A stretch of 64,000 nt of DNA from NCBI RefSeq assembly GCF_001886185.1, contig NZ_JXLA01000017.1, forward strand, positions 27,771-91,770. Direction: 5' to 3'. The notes below the pieces were generated by a model that was given only the letters and a program-made list of their open reading frames with translations, was not told the DNA's origin and made no database searches. Source of the stretch: Enterococcus raffinosus (lineage in GTDB: Bacteria; Bacillota; Bacilli; Lactobacillales; Enterococcaceae). Below are positions 1 to 9,582 of this stretch, piece by piece. Numbering within the stretch: the first letter of the stretch is position 1; every line of letters begins with the position of its first letter. Made by a program: the position numbers and the translations under genes.

Positions 1-440
1 GTTCCACTTTTTTCTGGAATAATTTGAAATTTTTTATCTTTATAGATAATTTTTGCATCTTTTGCTTCCTTCCCGCCAAGAAAAGAAGCAGCGTTAACAG
101 CTTGAATTAACTCTTCCTTCGCTTCTTTTTTATAAGGTAGACTAAATTCTCCTTTGCGAATATTCTTTTTCAAATATTCCTTTTGAATCCTGTAAGGAGA
201 AGTGATTTGAAGTTTCACTGTTTGGTTTTCACCAGTCAATCTAATCTCGACCTGTTTCGTTTCTTGTCTGATTTTTTTTTCAGCTTTATTGATTGACAAA
301 CCACCAACAGCGACATTCGCAACTGTCGAACCAAAATAAAAATGCGAACCAAAATAAACAAAAATTAGCATTAAAACCGTCATTGCCCCCGCAACAACAC
401 CAACAATACGCAGCACTACTCGATTTTCATGCTCTCCCAA
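1..440 (-). CDS. L,D-transpeptidase/VanW-type wall protein, N-terminal fragment (partial)
   Basis: The gene runs off the left edge, so only about the first 146 residues are visible. The chosen start is a TTG at 438-440, 7 nt after AAGGTG, with in-frame stops just upstream. The N-terminus has one membrane segment at about residues 8-36 (VVLRIVGVVAGAMTVLMLIF and onward). It is followed by VANVAVGGLSINKAEKKI, which resembles the start of the PG_binding_4 domain found before YkuD L,D-transpeptidase or VanW domains. I infer an anchored extracytoplasmic peptidoglycan enzyme. The catalytic domain lies outside the window, so the L,D-transpeptidase assignment is tentative. It shares its strand with pflB but is separated from it by a terminator. 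Confidence 0.55.
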   Translation of the reverse strand, partial: MGEHENRVVLRIVGVVAGAMTVLMLIFVYFGSHFYFGSTVANVAVGGLSINKAEKKIRQETKQVEIRLTGENQTVKLQITSPYRIQKEYLKKNIRKGEFSLPYKKEAKEELIQAVNAASFLGGKEAKDAKIIYKDKKFQIIPEKSG

Positions 441-550
441 CCCTTATCACCTTCTTATCATGCCAATAATTACTCACATTATAAATCAAATAACCATTTT
501 TTTACTCTTAAATCATAATTATTAATATTTTTTAACATTTTTGGTAAAAA

Positions 551-586
551 AAGATTCTGAAGCGCAATAATGAGCTTCAGAATCTT
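551..586 (-). terminator. pflB terminator, probably bidirectional
   Basis: A 13-bp perfect stem (551-563 with 574-586, arms AAGATTCTGAAGC and GCTTCAGAATCTT) is flanked by A-runs on the left and T-rich sequence on the right. It lies just downstream of pflB and ahead of the next minus-strand gene. Confidence 0.85.
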
Positions 587-621
587 TTAAAAAATCTTTT
601 TTACTAAAAATATAATTATTT

Positions 622-2919
622 TTACATTTTTGTATGATCCGTACGTGAAATAACATCTCGACGTTGTTCTGGTGTCAAGTCACGGAACTTCACAGCATAT
701 CCGGATACACGAATGGTAAAGTTTGCATATTTCGGATTGTCGATATCTTTATCCATTTCTTCTAGTAACTCACGGCCAAAGACGTTGACATTCAAGTGAT
801 AGCCTCCTTTATCAAAGTAGCCATCTAATACTTGGCGTAAATTATCTACTTGCATTGACTCGTCATCTGTCCGACCTAAAGCACCTGGGTTGATTGTTTG
901 AGTATCAGAAATTCCATCTTGCGCACAAGAGTAATTCAATTTAGCCGTTGAGTTTAATGAAGCCAATAAGCCATTTTTCTCACCTAAGAATTTACCATCT
1001 TGATAGCTTGGGTTAGCACCTGGCGCTAAAGGTTTACCTGCACGACGGCCATCCGGTGTATTCCCAGTATTTTTTCCGTAAACAACATTTGAAGTAATCG
1101 TTAGTAATGACAATGTTGGCGTTGAATCACGGTAAGTGTGTTGGCGTTTGATTTGCGTCATGAAATATTCAAGAATCCAGTTTGCCATTTCGTCTGCTTC
1201 GTCATTATCATTTCCGTAAGTTGGAAATTCATTTTGCGGGATATAGTCAATCGCTAGGCCATCTTCATCACGAATTACTTTTACATTTCCGTGTTTGATT
1301 GCCATCAATGAATCTGTCGCATGAGAAATACCCGCGATTCCTGTCGCAAAAGTACGTTTCAAATCAGTATCCATTAATGCTAATTGTGGTGCTTCATAGG
1401 CATATTTGTCATGCATGTAGTGAATAACATTTAAGGTATTTACATACAATTCAGCTAACCAATCTAAGACGTCTTTATAGCTTTCCATAAATTGATCAAA
1501 GTCAATGCTATCACCTTCTAATGGACGGAAACGTGGACCAACTTGCATCTTGGTCATTTCATCAACACCGCCATTGATTGCATAAAGGACTGCCTTCGCC
1601 AAGTTCGCACGAGCACCAAAGAATTGCATATCTTTACCGATTACAGTAGCGGACACACAGCAGGCAATTGCCGCATCGTCTGAACCCCAGTATTGACGTA
1701 ATAAGTCATCATTTTCTAATTGAATAGAAGAACTTTGCTTCGCAACTTTTGCTGCATAGGTACGGAATCCTTCTGGTAAATGAGAAGAGTATAGTACTGT
1801 CAAGTTTGGTTCTGGTGAAGGTCCCATATTCGTTAATGTGTGTAGGATACGGAAATCATTTTTCGTTACTAATGAAGTCCCATCCATATTCATTCCTGCT
1901 AATGATAAGGTTGCCCAAATTGGATAACCAGAGAATAATTGATTGTATTCTGGTGTCCGAGCAAATTTTACCATGCGTAATTTCATAATCAAATGATCGA
2001 TCATTTCTTGTGCTTCGAACTCAGTGATTACACCACGATCTAAATCGCGTTGAATATAAATATCCAAGAATGCAGAAATACGTCCAATTGACATTGCCGC
2101 ACCATTCTGTGATTTGATTGCCGCAAGATAACCAAAGTATAACCATTGGATCGCTTCTTGTGCATTGCTCGCTGGTTTTGAAATGTCATAACCATAGCTT
2201 GCTGCCATTTCCTTCATATCTGCTAATGCACGGAATTGTTCAGAAACTTCTTCACGTAATTGGATGACATCGTTAGTCATCACTTTGCTACCAACGTTTT
2301 TCCAGTCTTTTTTCTTTTCTTTCATTAAGAAATCAATTCCGTATAAAGCAACACGACGATAGTCGCCGATGATACGTCCACGACCATATGCATCTGGCAA
2401 ACCTGTAATAATTTTATTTTTACGCGCTAAACGCATTTCGTCTGTGTATGCATCAAAAACACCTTGGTTATGTGTTTTACGCCATTTGTTAAAGATGAAT
2501 GACATTTCATCATCCACCTCATAGCCATTTGATTCTAAGGCTTTATTAGCCATATTGATTCCGCCAAAAGGCATGAATGCTTGTTTTAGAGGGACATCTG
2601 TCTGTAAACCAACAATTTTTTCCTCTTCTTTAATCAAGTAGCCAGGTTCGTGAGAAGTAATCGTTGCAGGAACATTATTGTCCATGTCGTAAACACCATT
2701 TTGCTTGTGCTGTACTTCAAAAAGCTCCTGTAATTTTTCCCATAATTTTTCAGTACTTGGTGCGGCACCTTCTAAAAAGCTGTCATCACCTTTGTACTCT
2801 TTATAATTACGTTTGATAAAGTCTAACGTGTTAACCTCATGCTGCCAGCGTCCTTCGTTAAAACCTTCCCAAGGATTTTCAGTTTGTTTAACAGTTTTTT
2901 TGATTGTTGTAGTTTCCAT
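622..2919 (-). CDS. pflB: Formate acetyltransferase (pyruvate formate-lyase)
   Basis: A cytoplasmic glycyl-radical enzyme that converts pyruvate and CoA to acetyl-CoA and formate during anaerobic mixed-acid fermentation. It is 765 aa, the usual length for PflB (E. coli 760). The active-site Cys-Cys pair is visible as C420-C421 in ACCVSAT, and the glycyl radical site is G740 in RVSGYAVKF near the C-terminus. The ATG is preceded by AAAGGAGTG. The radical must be installed by the SAM enzyme PflA, often encoded just downstream of pflB. Here the downstream neighbour is an unrelated wall gene behind a terminator, so pflA is not adjacent. The long divergent intergenic region shared with an Mga-type regulator may control it. 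Confidence 0.97.
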   Translation of the reverse strand: METTTIKKTVKQTENPWEGFNEGRWQHEVNTLDFIKRNYKEYKGDDSFLEGAAPSTEKLWEKLQELFEVQHKQNGVYDMDNNVPATITSHEPGYLIKEEEKIVGLQTDVPLKQAFMPFGGINMANKALESNGYEVDDEMSFIFNKWRKTHNQGVFDAYTDEMRLARKNKIITGLPDAYGRGRIIGDYRRVALYGIDFLMKEKKKDWKNVGSKVMTNDVIQLREEVSEQFRALADMKEMAASYGYDISKPASNAQEAIQWLYFGYLAAIKSQNGAAMSIGRISAFLDIYIQRDLDRGVITEFEAQEMIDHLIMKLRMVKFARTPEYNQLFSGYPIWATLSLAGMNMDGTSLVTKNDFRILHTLTNMGPSPEPNLTVLYSSHLPEGFRTYAAKVAKQSSSIQLENDDLLRQYWGSDDAAIACCVSATVIGKDMQFFGARANLAKAVLYAINGGVDEMTKMQVGPRFRPLEGDSIDFDQFMESYKDVLDWLAELYVNTLNVIHYMHDKYAYEAPQLALMDTDLKRTFATGIAGISHATDSLMAIKHGNVKVIRDEDGLAIDYIPQNEFPTYGNDNDEADEMANWILEYFMTQIKRQHTYRDSTPTLSLLTITSNVVYGKNTGNTPDGRRAGKPLAPGANPSYQDGKFLGEKNGLLASLNSTAKLNYSCAQDGISDTQTINPGALGRTDDESMQVDNLRQVLDGYFDKGGYHLNVNVFGRELLEEMDKDIDNPKYANFTIRVSGYAVKFRDLTPEQRRDVISRTDHTKM

Positions 2920-3566
2920 AAGCGCACTCCTTTGTTAAATAGTTTCAAAATAATTTAAAATGATTATAACAAAGGAATCTGTTTTAAGAAAGGGCTTTTT
3001 TACACTCTCTTATTCGAAAATCCTTTTAAAATAATGATAATTATCTTATCTCTATTTACTATCTGTTACAATTTTCACTATAACAGAAATGATAATTGAT
3101 AATGACAGTTTCTACTTGATAGTGAATTTTGCTCACCATTCCACAATACTATCCATTTATGAAATTGAAAAACAGAGGACTGATACAGGACCTTTTGTGA
3201 ATTTTTTTCATTTCTAAACTCTCATAAAAGGAAAAATTTTTCCGAAAATAAAATTTATCTCATTATTATGGCATAATTTTCTCATCTTACCGAAAAGCTC
3301 TTCTGCTGTTATTCTATATAGAGAAAAGTTTTTTTTAGCCACTCGAAATCCTAATTGAAAGTTATTCATCGCCTAGAATAATTATCAATTGAAAATAACT
3401 AACTCTTATTTAAAAATACTCATAAGATAATCGCTAGATGTTATCATAGCTCATTTTGATAGTATATCTAAAAAAACAGCAAATTATTTCAACTAGAAAT
3501 ATCCAAATAAATTAAATTGGTATACAATACCAAACGTATGTGTTTTTCAAAAAAGGGAGGTACTTT
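2920..3566. promoter_or_regulatory. Divergent intergenic region between pflB and the Mga-type regulator
   Basis: This 647-bp, very AT-rich gap holds no credible gene. A plausible pflB -10 is TATAAT on the minus strand at 2963-2968, with a poor -35 (TTTCTT). GATAATTATC-type palindromes occur at 3036-3045, and related sequence at 3091-3106 and 3378-3390. They could be operators, but AT-rich DNA makes chance matches likely. No CRP/FNR, Rex or clear cre site was recognised. Confidence 0.5.
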
Positions 3567-5021
3567 ATGTTAGAAAGGTACATTGAAAAAAATATTTTTC
3601 GTCAAGTTTATCTTTGCCAACAATTGTATCAAAAGAAGGAAGTCTTTTTAAAAAGCATGGCAGAACGTTTGGATGTATGTTCTATTACAATCAATAATGA
3701 TTTAGATGCACTAAAGGAATCTTTTGAACAGGAGATCCTTATATTCGAACGAACAAGGAACTCTTGTAAGGTATCCTTTGATCCTGCGTTTTCATTATTA
3801 GAATTATCGCAACGAATTTACCGTCGATCAGATTTTCTGCGTGTACTCAATGATTTCTTAGTAGGAAATACTCATTGGACAGAAATCGCAGAAAAAGAAT
3901 TTCTCTCTACTAGTAAGATCTATCAAATTCGTACGAATATTTTTTCTTTTGCTAAAGAATTAGGCTATTTAGATTCAAATAATGCGATTCAAGTACCTGA
4001 AAAAGATCTTCGCTACCTACTTCTGGCTATCTCCAGAGCCACTGGCGACCGCTCTGCTATTCCATTCAACAAAATGATTGCTGCTGGAGCAGAGGAACTG
4101 ATTGACTATGTTGAATCGCATTTTTTTGCGCGTGATTATCCTAAAAGTGAACGAGAAATCATTGTTTTAGGCACCCAATTAAGTAGTCAAAGGGCACGAC
4201 AATTTCCTATCATTTTTTCGGAGGATGAGAAGAAAACGGCTCGACAAACACCTTTATTCGGATTGATTCAAGCAGGTATAAAAAATTTACAGTCATCAAT
4301 TTGTGTAAATGAAGACGAGTTGTTTTTTATTTATTCTCTTTTCAATGCTAGAAATTATCTTTGCAACAACTTGGAACTACTACAAAAAGATTTTGAAGTC
4401 GTCTATCAAAATCATATTCAACGGTATCCGGAAATAGAGGAGTTGCTTCAGCAATTTCATTTCTCTTTAAATATTCCCCTCGAAAATGAACTGCTTTTGA
4501 AAAAAGCCTTTTTACCTTTTATTCGATCTGCTTGGGCCAACATGCAGCTTTTTCAACCTGATCTAATTTATTTATTAGACGTAGAACAAAAAGAACTTTA
4601 TCAAACCGTGCAAACTATTTTAATTGATTGGTCAACACGTTATCGACCAAACATTCATTGGAATGACAATTTTATCCGGAAAATGACTCTTACGCTCGAT
4701 CTGTTACGAAAAAATACTTTTGATGAAAAAATTGAGCTATACATTGTAGCTCCCACTGATTTCAACTTTTTGTATTATCGAAAGCAGCTAGAAAATTTAC
4801 TTGATGATCATTTTACTATTAGCAATATGATTTACAACACTCTAAACGAAGTTGTAGACGATGTCTTTTTCTGTTCAAAAAGGATCATTGTTTGTGATAC
4901 GGCGCTTTATCAAGCGGATCTGGGCAGCGAAAATACATTGATCTATCCTGTATCCTTGCAAACGATCAACAATACTTGCTATGAGATTAACCAACTTGTG
5001 CGACCAATTGAAAAAGCCTGA
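3567..5021 (+). CDS. Mga/AtxA-family transcriptional regulator
   Basis: 484 aa from ATG 3567, chosen because GGGAGG lies 6 nt upstream; an upstream in-frame start at 3540 has no ribosome binding site. The N-terminus has two helix-turn-helix regions: residues about 15-50 (LKSMAERLDVCSITINNDLD) and about 85-130 (HWTEIAEKEFLSTSKIYQIR). These match the HTH-Mga arrangement. A long helical PRD-like region and an EIIB-like C-terminal part follow. Such proteins respond to carbohydrate or growth state. It is divergent from pflB and convergent with gadB, so either pflB or the gadCB operon is a plausible target. The target is inferred from position only. Confidence 0.8.
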   Translation: MLERYIEKNIFRQVYLCQQLYQKKEVFLKSMAERLDVCSITINNDLDALKESFEQEILIFERTRNSCKVSFDPAFSLLELSQRIYRRSDFLRVLNDFLVGNTHWTEIAEKEFLSTSKIYQIRTNIFSFAKELGYLDSNNAIQVPEKDLRYLLLAISRATGDRSAIPFNKMIAAGAEELIDYVESHFFARDYPKSEREIIVLGTQLSSQRARQFPIIFSEDEKKTARQTPLFGLIQAGIKNLQSSICVNEDELFFIYSLFNARNYLCNNLELLQKDFEVVYQNHIQRYPEIEELLQQFHFSLNIPLENELLLKKAFLPFIRSAWANMQLFQPDLIYLLDVEQKELYQTVQTILIDWSTRYRPNIHWNDNFIRKMTLTLDLLRKNTFDEKIELYIVAPTDFNFLYYRKQLENLLDDHFTISNMIYNTLNEVVDDVFFCSKRIIVCDTALYQADLGSENTLIYPVSLQTINNTCYEINQLVRPIEKA

Positions 5022-5044
5022 AAGGAACATTTCCTTCCAGGCTT
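5014..5044. terminator. Shared terminator between the Mga-type regulator and gadB
   Basis: A 14-bp stem with one mismatch (5014-5027 with 5031-5044) and a 3-nt loop overlaps the regulator's stop codon. T-rich sequence flanks it on the right and A-rich sequence on the left, so it can end both convergent transcripts. Confidence 0.85.
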
Positions 5045-5050
5045 CTGTTT

Positions 5051-6451
5051 TTAATGAGTAAATCCGTAAGTCTTAATTTCTGGTTTTTCATGATAGACCA
5101 AATGCGCTTTATCCAACGCTTCAATGGCTTCTTGCATATCTTGCACGTAATCACAAGCCATATTCATACCAAAATCAGCTCGAATAACTAAACGTTGAAT
5201 AATTTCTTGATCTAAATTTTTAGGAAGTGGATAGGCTGGCACTTGCCATCCCTTCATTAAAAGGCGATCGGCTAAGTCATAAAGAGTCCATTCACGAGTA
5301 CTATCTTCTTTTAATTTGTAACAAACAATCGGTAATTGTGAACCATCGTTGACGATGTCAAATAAGCCTGTTTCTTCTATAGCATTTGCCAGATACAACG
5401 CTACCTTATGTGTACGTTCATGAATGGCCTTATAACCATCAAAGCCATAACGTACAAAATTGTAATATTGTCCAATCAATTGTGCTGCGCTATGAGAAAA
5501 GTTAATCGCCATTGTTGGCAACTCGCCTCCTAAATAGCTGACCTTAAAGATTAATTCTTTTGGTAAATAGTGTTGATCCCGCCATAAAACCCAACCAACA
5601 CCAGGATAAACTAGTCCGTATTTATGACCTGAAGAATTAATTGAGATGACATTCTTCAAACGGAAATCCCAGACTAAATCTGGTTCAGTAAACGGTGCAT
5701 AAAAACCTCCAGAGGCAGCATCAACATGAATATAGACTTTGTAATCCGTATGTTTATTGTATTCCTCAACTAGATCATTTAAATCCTTGATGTCATCGTA
5801 ACGGCCGGTATAGGTAATCCCCATAATCCCAACAATACCGATGGTATATTCATCGACATAATCCATGACTTTATCTAAGTTTATTGACATATGGTCTTGG
5901 TCTAGAGGTACTTCACGCATTTCAATATCCCAATAAACACAGAATTTTTCCCAACATACTTGATAACCAGATGAAATGACTAAATTAGGTTTTTTAGCAT
6001 TGAGATCGAGGCCCAATTTTTCAGCACGTTTTCGCCATGCAAATTTCATTGCCATACCGCCCAGCATACATGCCTCTGAAGAACCAATTGTTGAAGTCCC
6101 CATAAATTTTTCGTTTTCACTAGCATGCCAAAGATCGGCGATCATATTCACACAACGATTTTCGATTTCAGTCGTACGAGGATATTCAGATTTATCAATC
6201 GCATTTTTTTCTAAAGTTTGGCTCATGAGTTTCACTGCTTCTGGTTCCATATACGTTTGACAAAAAGTAGCTAAATTCAACCGAGCATTTCCTTCATCTA
6301 ACATCTCATCTTGAACCAATTGATAGGCAACACGCGGTTCAATCGATTCTTGATTTAACTTATATTTGGGTAAATCTACTTGTTCACTTTCTGAACCAAA
6401 GATTGGTTCTAAATATTCTGCTTCGTCACGATTTTCTTTTCCGTATAACAT
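5051..6451 (-). CDS. gadB: Glutamate decarboxylase
   Basis: A PLP enzyme that decarboxylates glutamate to GABA, consuming a cytoplasmic proton; together with GadC it gives acid resistance. Starting at ATG 6451 (GGAGG 8 nt upstream) gives 466 aa, exactly the length of E. coli GadB. The upstream in-frame TTG at 6464-6466 overlaps the ribosome binding site and is rejected. The PLP lysine is K277 in SSGHKYG, and the PLP-ring Asp is in HVDAASGG. The C-terminus ends in a His (GFTH), as in GadB proteins that close at neutral pH. The gene lies 27 nt downstream of gadC, forming a gadC-gadB operon in the lactococcal order. Confidence 0.97.
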   Translation of the reverse strand: MLYGKENRDEAEYLEPIFGSESEQVDLPKYKLNQESIEPRVAYQLVQDEMLDEGNARLNLATFCQTYMEPEAVKLMSQTLEKNAIDKSEYPRTTEIENRCVNMIADLWHASENEKFMGTSTIGSSEACMLGGMAMKFAWRKRAEKLGLDLNAKKPNLVISSGYQVCWEKFCVYWDIEMREVPLDQDHMSINLDKVMDYVDEYTIGIVGIMGITYTGRYDDIKDLNDLVEEYNKHTDYKVYIHVDAASGGFYAPFTEPDLVWDFRLKNVISINSSGHKYGLVYPGVGWVLWRDQHYLPKELIFKVSYLGGELPTMAINFSHSAAQLIGQYYNFVRYGFDGYKAIHERTHKVALYLANAIEETGLFDIVNDGSQLPIVCYKLKEDSTREWTLYDLADRLLMKGWQVPAYPLPKNLDQEIIQRLVIRADFGMNMACDYVQDMQEAIEALDKAHLVYHEKPEIKTYGFTH

Positions 6452-6478
6452 ATGCAATTCCTCCAATAAGTTCGTTTT

Positions 6479-7990
6479 CTAATGCTTTAATGTATGTTCT
6501 TCTTTTTGAACAATCTGGTGTTCACCACGAGCTGCCGGATAGACGGCCGTATTCACATCTCCTGCTTCCATATGAATCGGTTCTTCTATTTTCTTATGTC
6601 CTTGCTTATCATGCAGTTCATAAATTACAAATGGCAGAATCACAGTAACTACAAAGCTGATTAACAAAATCACCTGATACGTTCGATCTTCATTCTTCGC
6701 TATTGATGCAGGGGGAACAAAAGAAATTAGCAATGCAAAAATGGATAATAAAAATCCGATTCCAGCAATGACTGTTTTCCCAATCGTTTTCCCAGGAACA
6801 TTATACGTTCGTTTCAAGCCTTTCTTTTTGTACACTAAAACGAAATAACCGATAAAGAATAAAAGATATCCCACTAAATAGATAACGACCGTTAGTGAAA
6901 TAGCCACTAAGAAAGATAAGTTGTTTCCACCACCGCCAAAAGTCAGTACTGCGCCCCAAATAGTAACAATCACACCTTGGATCATAATTAATGGAACAGG
7001 AACGCCATGAGTATTCGTCTTTCTTAAAAAATTAGGCAATAATCCTCGTTGAGCTGCAGCAAACATTCCGCGAGAAGGACCAACTACCCATGAGCTTACT
7101 TCTCCCATCACACCAAAAGCGATCATTAAGGCAACGACTTTAACCAGCCAACCTAAATGACTATTAAAATGTAAAATCAATGATTGGAATGTTTGGATCA
7201 CTCCAGCGCTTAAAGATAGTTCTTTTTGGGGAATCACAGCAGCTACTGAAAAGCCGCCGATCGCATCTAGCGCAATCGCTAAAATCACCAATAGAATCAT
7301 TGCTAATGGATAATTTTTGCTTGGATTTTCCAATTCATTGATATGTGAAGCGGATGCTTCAACGCCCATATAAGCCAAAATAAAGGAGACAAATACGACC
7401 AATGTTGATAGCTGTGAAAAATCTGGAATAAACGCTTTTCTGCTAATAGCAATTTCTATGGGGTTTCCACCAATAAAGTATGCTGCTGCTAGGCCAAATA
7501 AAAGCACAGATGGGATAAGAATCCCGATCACAAATCCTGCTTTCGCTATTTTTGCGGTGCGTTGTGTTCCGCCTAATTGCGAGAAGGTTAATCCCCAGAA
7601 TATGACAAGCAATCCTATATACTTCATTAACGGATCAGTGTTCAATGCTTGAAAATTCAACACGTAGGATAATGCACCCAGAATGAAATAAATCATTGTT
7701 ACGAATCCCACCGTAATTTGGAACCATTGAAAGAAGATAGCCGCAAAACCAAATCGCTCACCTAACGTTTGACTGACCCAACTAAATATCCCGCCATTTT
7801 GCCATCCCTCTACTGTAGACATTTCGGCGGCGCATAAAGCAACTGGTAAAAACCATAAAATTCCACCTAACAATAAAAAGAACACTAAGTGTAACTTCGA
7901 AGTCGCAAATGTCGGATACTCGTAAACGGTCAAAACCATTGAAGCCGTTAAAGCAAAAAAGCCGAATAAAGATAATTTTTTCTGATTCAT
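6479..7990 (-). CDS. gadC: Glutamate/GABA antiporter
   Basis: An APC-superfamily membrane antiporter that imports glutamate and exports GABA. ATG 7990 gives 503 aa, the length I recall for Lactococcus lactis GadC; the N-terminus MNQKKLSLFGFFAL matches that protein closely. About 12 hydrophobic segments are evident, and a hydrophilic C-terminal tail rich in His and Glu resembles the GadC pH plug. The frame stays open 31 codons further upstream, but that extension is not part of the family. The ribosome binding site for ATG 7990 is weak (GGGAAAG). It is the first gene of the gadCB operon. The likely promoter has a TATACT -10 without a good -35, which fits an activator-dependent promoter. Confidence 0.95.
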   Translation of the reverse strand: MNQKKLSLFGFFALTASMVLTVYEYPTFATSKLHLVFFLLLGGILWFLPVALCAAEMSTVEGWQNGGIFSWVSQTLGERFGFAAIFFQWFQITVGFVTMIYFILGALSYVLNFQALNTDPLMKYIGLLVIFWGLTFSQLGGTQRTAKIAKAGFVIGILIPSVLLFGLAAAYFIGGNPIEIAISRKAFIPDFSQLSTLVVFVSFILAYMGVEASASHINELENPSKNYPLAMILLVILAIALDAIGGFSVAAVIPQKELSLSAGVIQTFQSLILHFNSHLGWLVKVVALMIAFGVMGEVSSWVVGPSRGMFAAAQRGLLPNFLRKTNTHGVPVPLIMIQGVIVTIWGAVLTFGGGGNNLSFLVAISLTVVIYLVGYLLFFIGYFVLVYKKKGLKRTYNVPGKTIGKTVIAGIGFLLSIFALLISFVPPASIAKNEDRTYQVILLISFVVTVILPFVIYELHDKQGHKKIEEPIHMEAGDVNTAVYPAARGEHQIVQKEEHTLKH

Positions 7991-8190
7991 ATAAACGCTT
8001 CTTTCCCTTTTCTTAAATTCGTTAGCATAATAATGCTTCAGGGAACAAACGACGTAGAATATGGATAAAACATTTTCCAGCACCTCTTTCCTTACAAGGA
8101 GAAGTATAATCAGTGTGGGGGGAGCTTTTTTCTTAATTTTTTTCTTTCGAATAAGACAAACTTAAAAAAATATAGAAAATTTTATCGTAA

Positions 8191-8236
8191 AAAAGCGCTA
8201 GAGCTCTCCTCACTTTAGGAGAACTCTAGCGCTTTT
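8191..8236 (-). terminator. Terminator of the winged-helix regulator gene
   Basis: A long stem (8191-8210 with 8217-8236) with one mismatch and a 6-nt loop, containing GCGCTAGAG and CTCTAGCGC, is followed by T-rich sequence on the minus strand. It separates the gad promoter from the regulator gene. Confidence 0.85.
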
Positions 8237-8249
8237 CTATTTTTTACAA

Positions 8250-8948
8250 TTACATACTGTATTCCTTAATATGCTCATTCATTAATCCGTTTGGCACATC
8301 ATGAAGACGGTACCCATTGCCCCAATAAGTAATAATTCGAACATTGTCGATATGAGCATGGGCAATTTTCTTACGGATATTCCCTACCGCCGTCGACATC
8401 TGAACCAAACGCGACTTGCTAACTTCATTATTCCAAACCTTATTACATAACTCGTCTCTAGAAATAATCTTGCCGCTGCCTTCAGCTAATGCACCGATAA
8501 TTTTCTTTTCAATATTATTAAGCGAACTGTAGAAAAGGACTAGATCCTGTTTCTTCATTTCTGATTGTCTTACTAGACCTTTTGAAATGGATTCCTTCTG
8601 ACCCTCACGTTTATCGCTCAACAATAAGAACTCTCTTAACTCTGTCAGTGTACAATCAATAGATAAGCAATGATTTTCATCTATATTAGGTACTGGTTCA
8701 TCCGTTCTTCGTAAATAATGCATATCTTTTTCTACAACAATCGGCAAAATCTCATTAAATTCTTGATTTGTCAAGGTTTCACTAAAAATGACAATATCAA
8801 AAAGAGACAAAATATCCTCAAAATAATTAGGCTTGTTCACATCAAAAAATTCTTTCAAGACAAAAACTTCATAATCCAAACGCTGCAACTCGTTTTGAAA
8901 TTCCTGTTCAATGATAATATTTCTAGTTAAAATGATTACTTTTTTCAT
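8250..8948 (-). CDS. OmpR-type winged-helix regulator with degenerate receiver-like domain
   Basis: 232 aa. The C-terminal half (about 130-220) looks like an OmpR/PhoB winged helix: NNIEKKIIGALAEG, RDELCNKVWN and the final wing motif YWGNGYRL. The N-terminal 110 residues begin like a receiver (MKKVIILTRNIIIEQEF), but the phosphoacceptor Asp is missing and VIFSETL stands where the acidic beta-3 end should be. It is a paralogue of the gene at 10850-11557. Phosphorylation by a kinase is unlikely and no histidine kinase is nearby. The coiled-coil gene upstream ends 64 nt away and may be co-transcribed. The target is unknown. Confidence 0.8.
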   Translation of the reverse strand: MKKVIILTRNIIIEQEFQNELQRLDYEVFVLKEFFDVNKPNYFEDILSLFDIVIFSETLTNQEFNEILPIVVEKDMHYLRRTDEPVPNIDENHCLSIDCTLTELREFLLLSDKREGQKESISKGLVRQSEMKKQDLVLFYSSLNNIEKKIIGALAEGSGKIISRDELCNKVWNNEVSKSRLVQMSTAVGNIRKKIAHAHIDNVRIITYWGNGYRLHDVPNGLMNEHIKEYSM

Positions 8949-9012
8949 TTCACTTCACTCCAGTCTTTACTGACTTCTACTTTTGCACCCTTTAACTCCT
9001 ACCAACGTTTCT

Positions 9013-9582
9013 TCAATTGCTACTATTTACTGATTTAATAGATTGCACACGGTTTTCAGCTTGTTGAATAATCGTGCGACTTAATCTCGTTGCCTCTAAC
9101 AACGTATCTGCAGCGTCCGCTCTTGTAAATAATTCTAAGTCAGGATTTCCTTCTTTTTGAAATAGATAATCAAACAACGCTTCACTTTTATCATGTTCAT
9201 ACATATATTGTTCTAACAACCGATCGTATTTTTCTTGTAATTCCTTTACATTCTGATCGCCTTTGTTCCCTTTAGAACGTTTCTCCATTTCCTTTTGGAA
9301 AAGCCTTCCTCGTAAAATAAAGCGACGCCTATCTAAATTGTCCTTGTTATGGTAGACCACTTCATCTTGAGTTGGAGGCAATTGCGTTTCCTCTAACTGT
9401 TTTGTTATTTCCTTCAAGCGATAACGATATGCCGAAACCTTCTCTTCTAAAGCTCCCCGGATTCCCTCCAGCTTTTTCACTTGATTCAACAATTCTTCAT
9501 TTCTATCTTCTAACAATTGAACTTTACTTAAAACTTTTCCATTAATGCTCTCTTTTAATTTAGAATCATCCAAAATTTCCAA
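9013..9582 (-). CDS. Coiled-coil protein of unknown function
   Basis: 189 aa, soluble, with no membrane segment or signal peptide. Residues about 15-65 and 90-130 are heptad-rich coiled coil (for example LLEDRNEELLNQVKKLEG). The C-terminus (ADAADTLLEATRLSRTIIQQ) vaguely recalls DivIVA-like scaffolding proteins, but I do not recognise a family. The start is TTG at 9580-9582, preceded by GAGATGAGG; no in-frame ATG or GTG fits better. It probably forms an operon with the winged-helix regulator downstream. A role as a partner or sensor for that regulator is speculation. Confidence 0.6.
   Translation of the reverse strand: MEILDDSKLKESINGKVLSKVQLLEDRNEELLNQVKKLEGIRGALEEKVSAYRYRLKEITKQLEETQLPPTQDEVVYHNKDNLDRRRFILRGRLFQKEMEKRSKGNKGDQNVKELQEKYDRLLEQYMYEHDKSEALFDYLFQKEGNPDLELFTRADAADTLLEATRLSRTIIQQAENRVQSIKSVNSSN

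Noticed and set aside
1749..1988. Plus-strand open frame inside pflB
   Set aside because: It is antisense to a well-conserved gene, has no ribosome binding site and no recognisable product; typical shadow frame.
7991..8083. 31-codon extension of gadC
   Set aside because: It is absent from GadC proteins; the ATG at 7990 matches the lactococcal N-terminus.
3567..8083. Acid-resistance genomic island
   Set aside because: No integrase, attachment repeats, tRNA boundary or clear compositional shift was seen, so horizontal gain of the gad genes cannot be supported.
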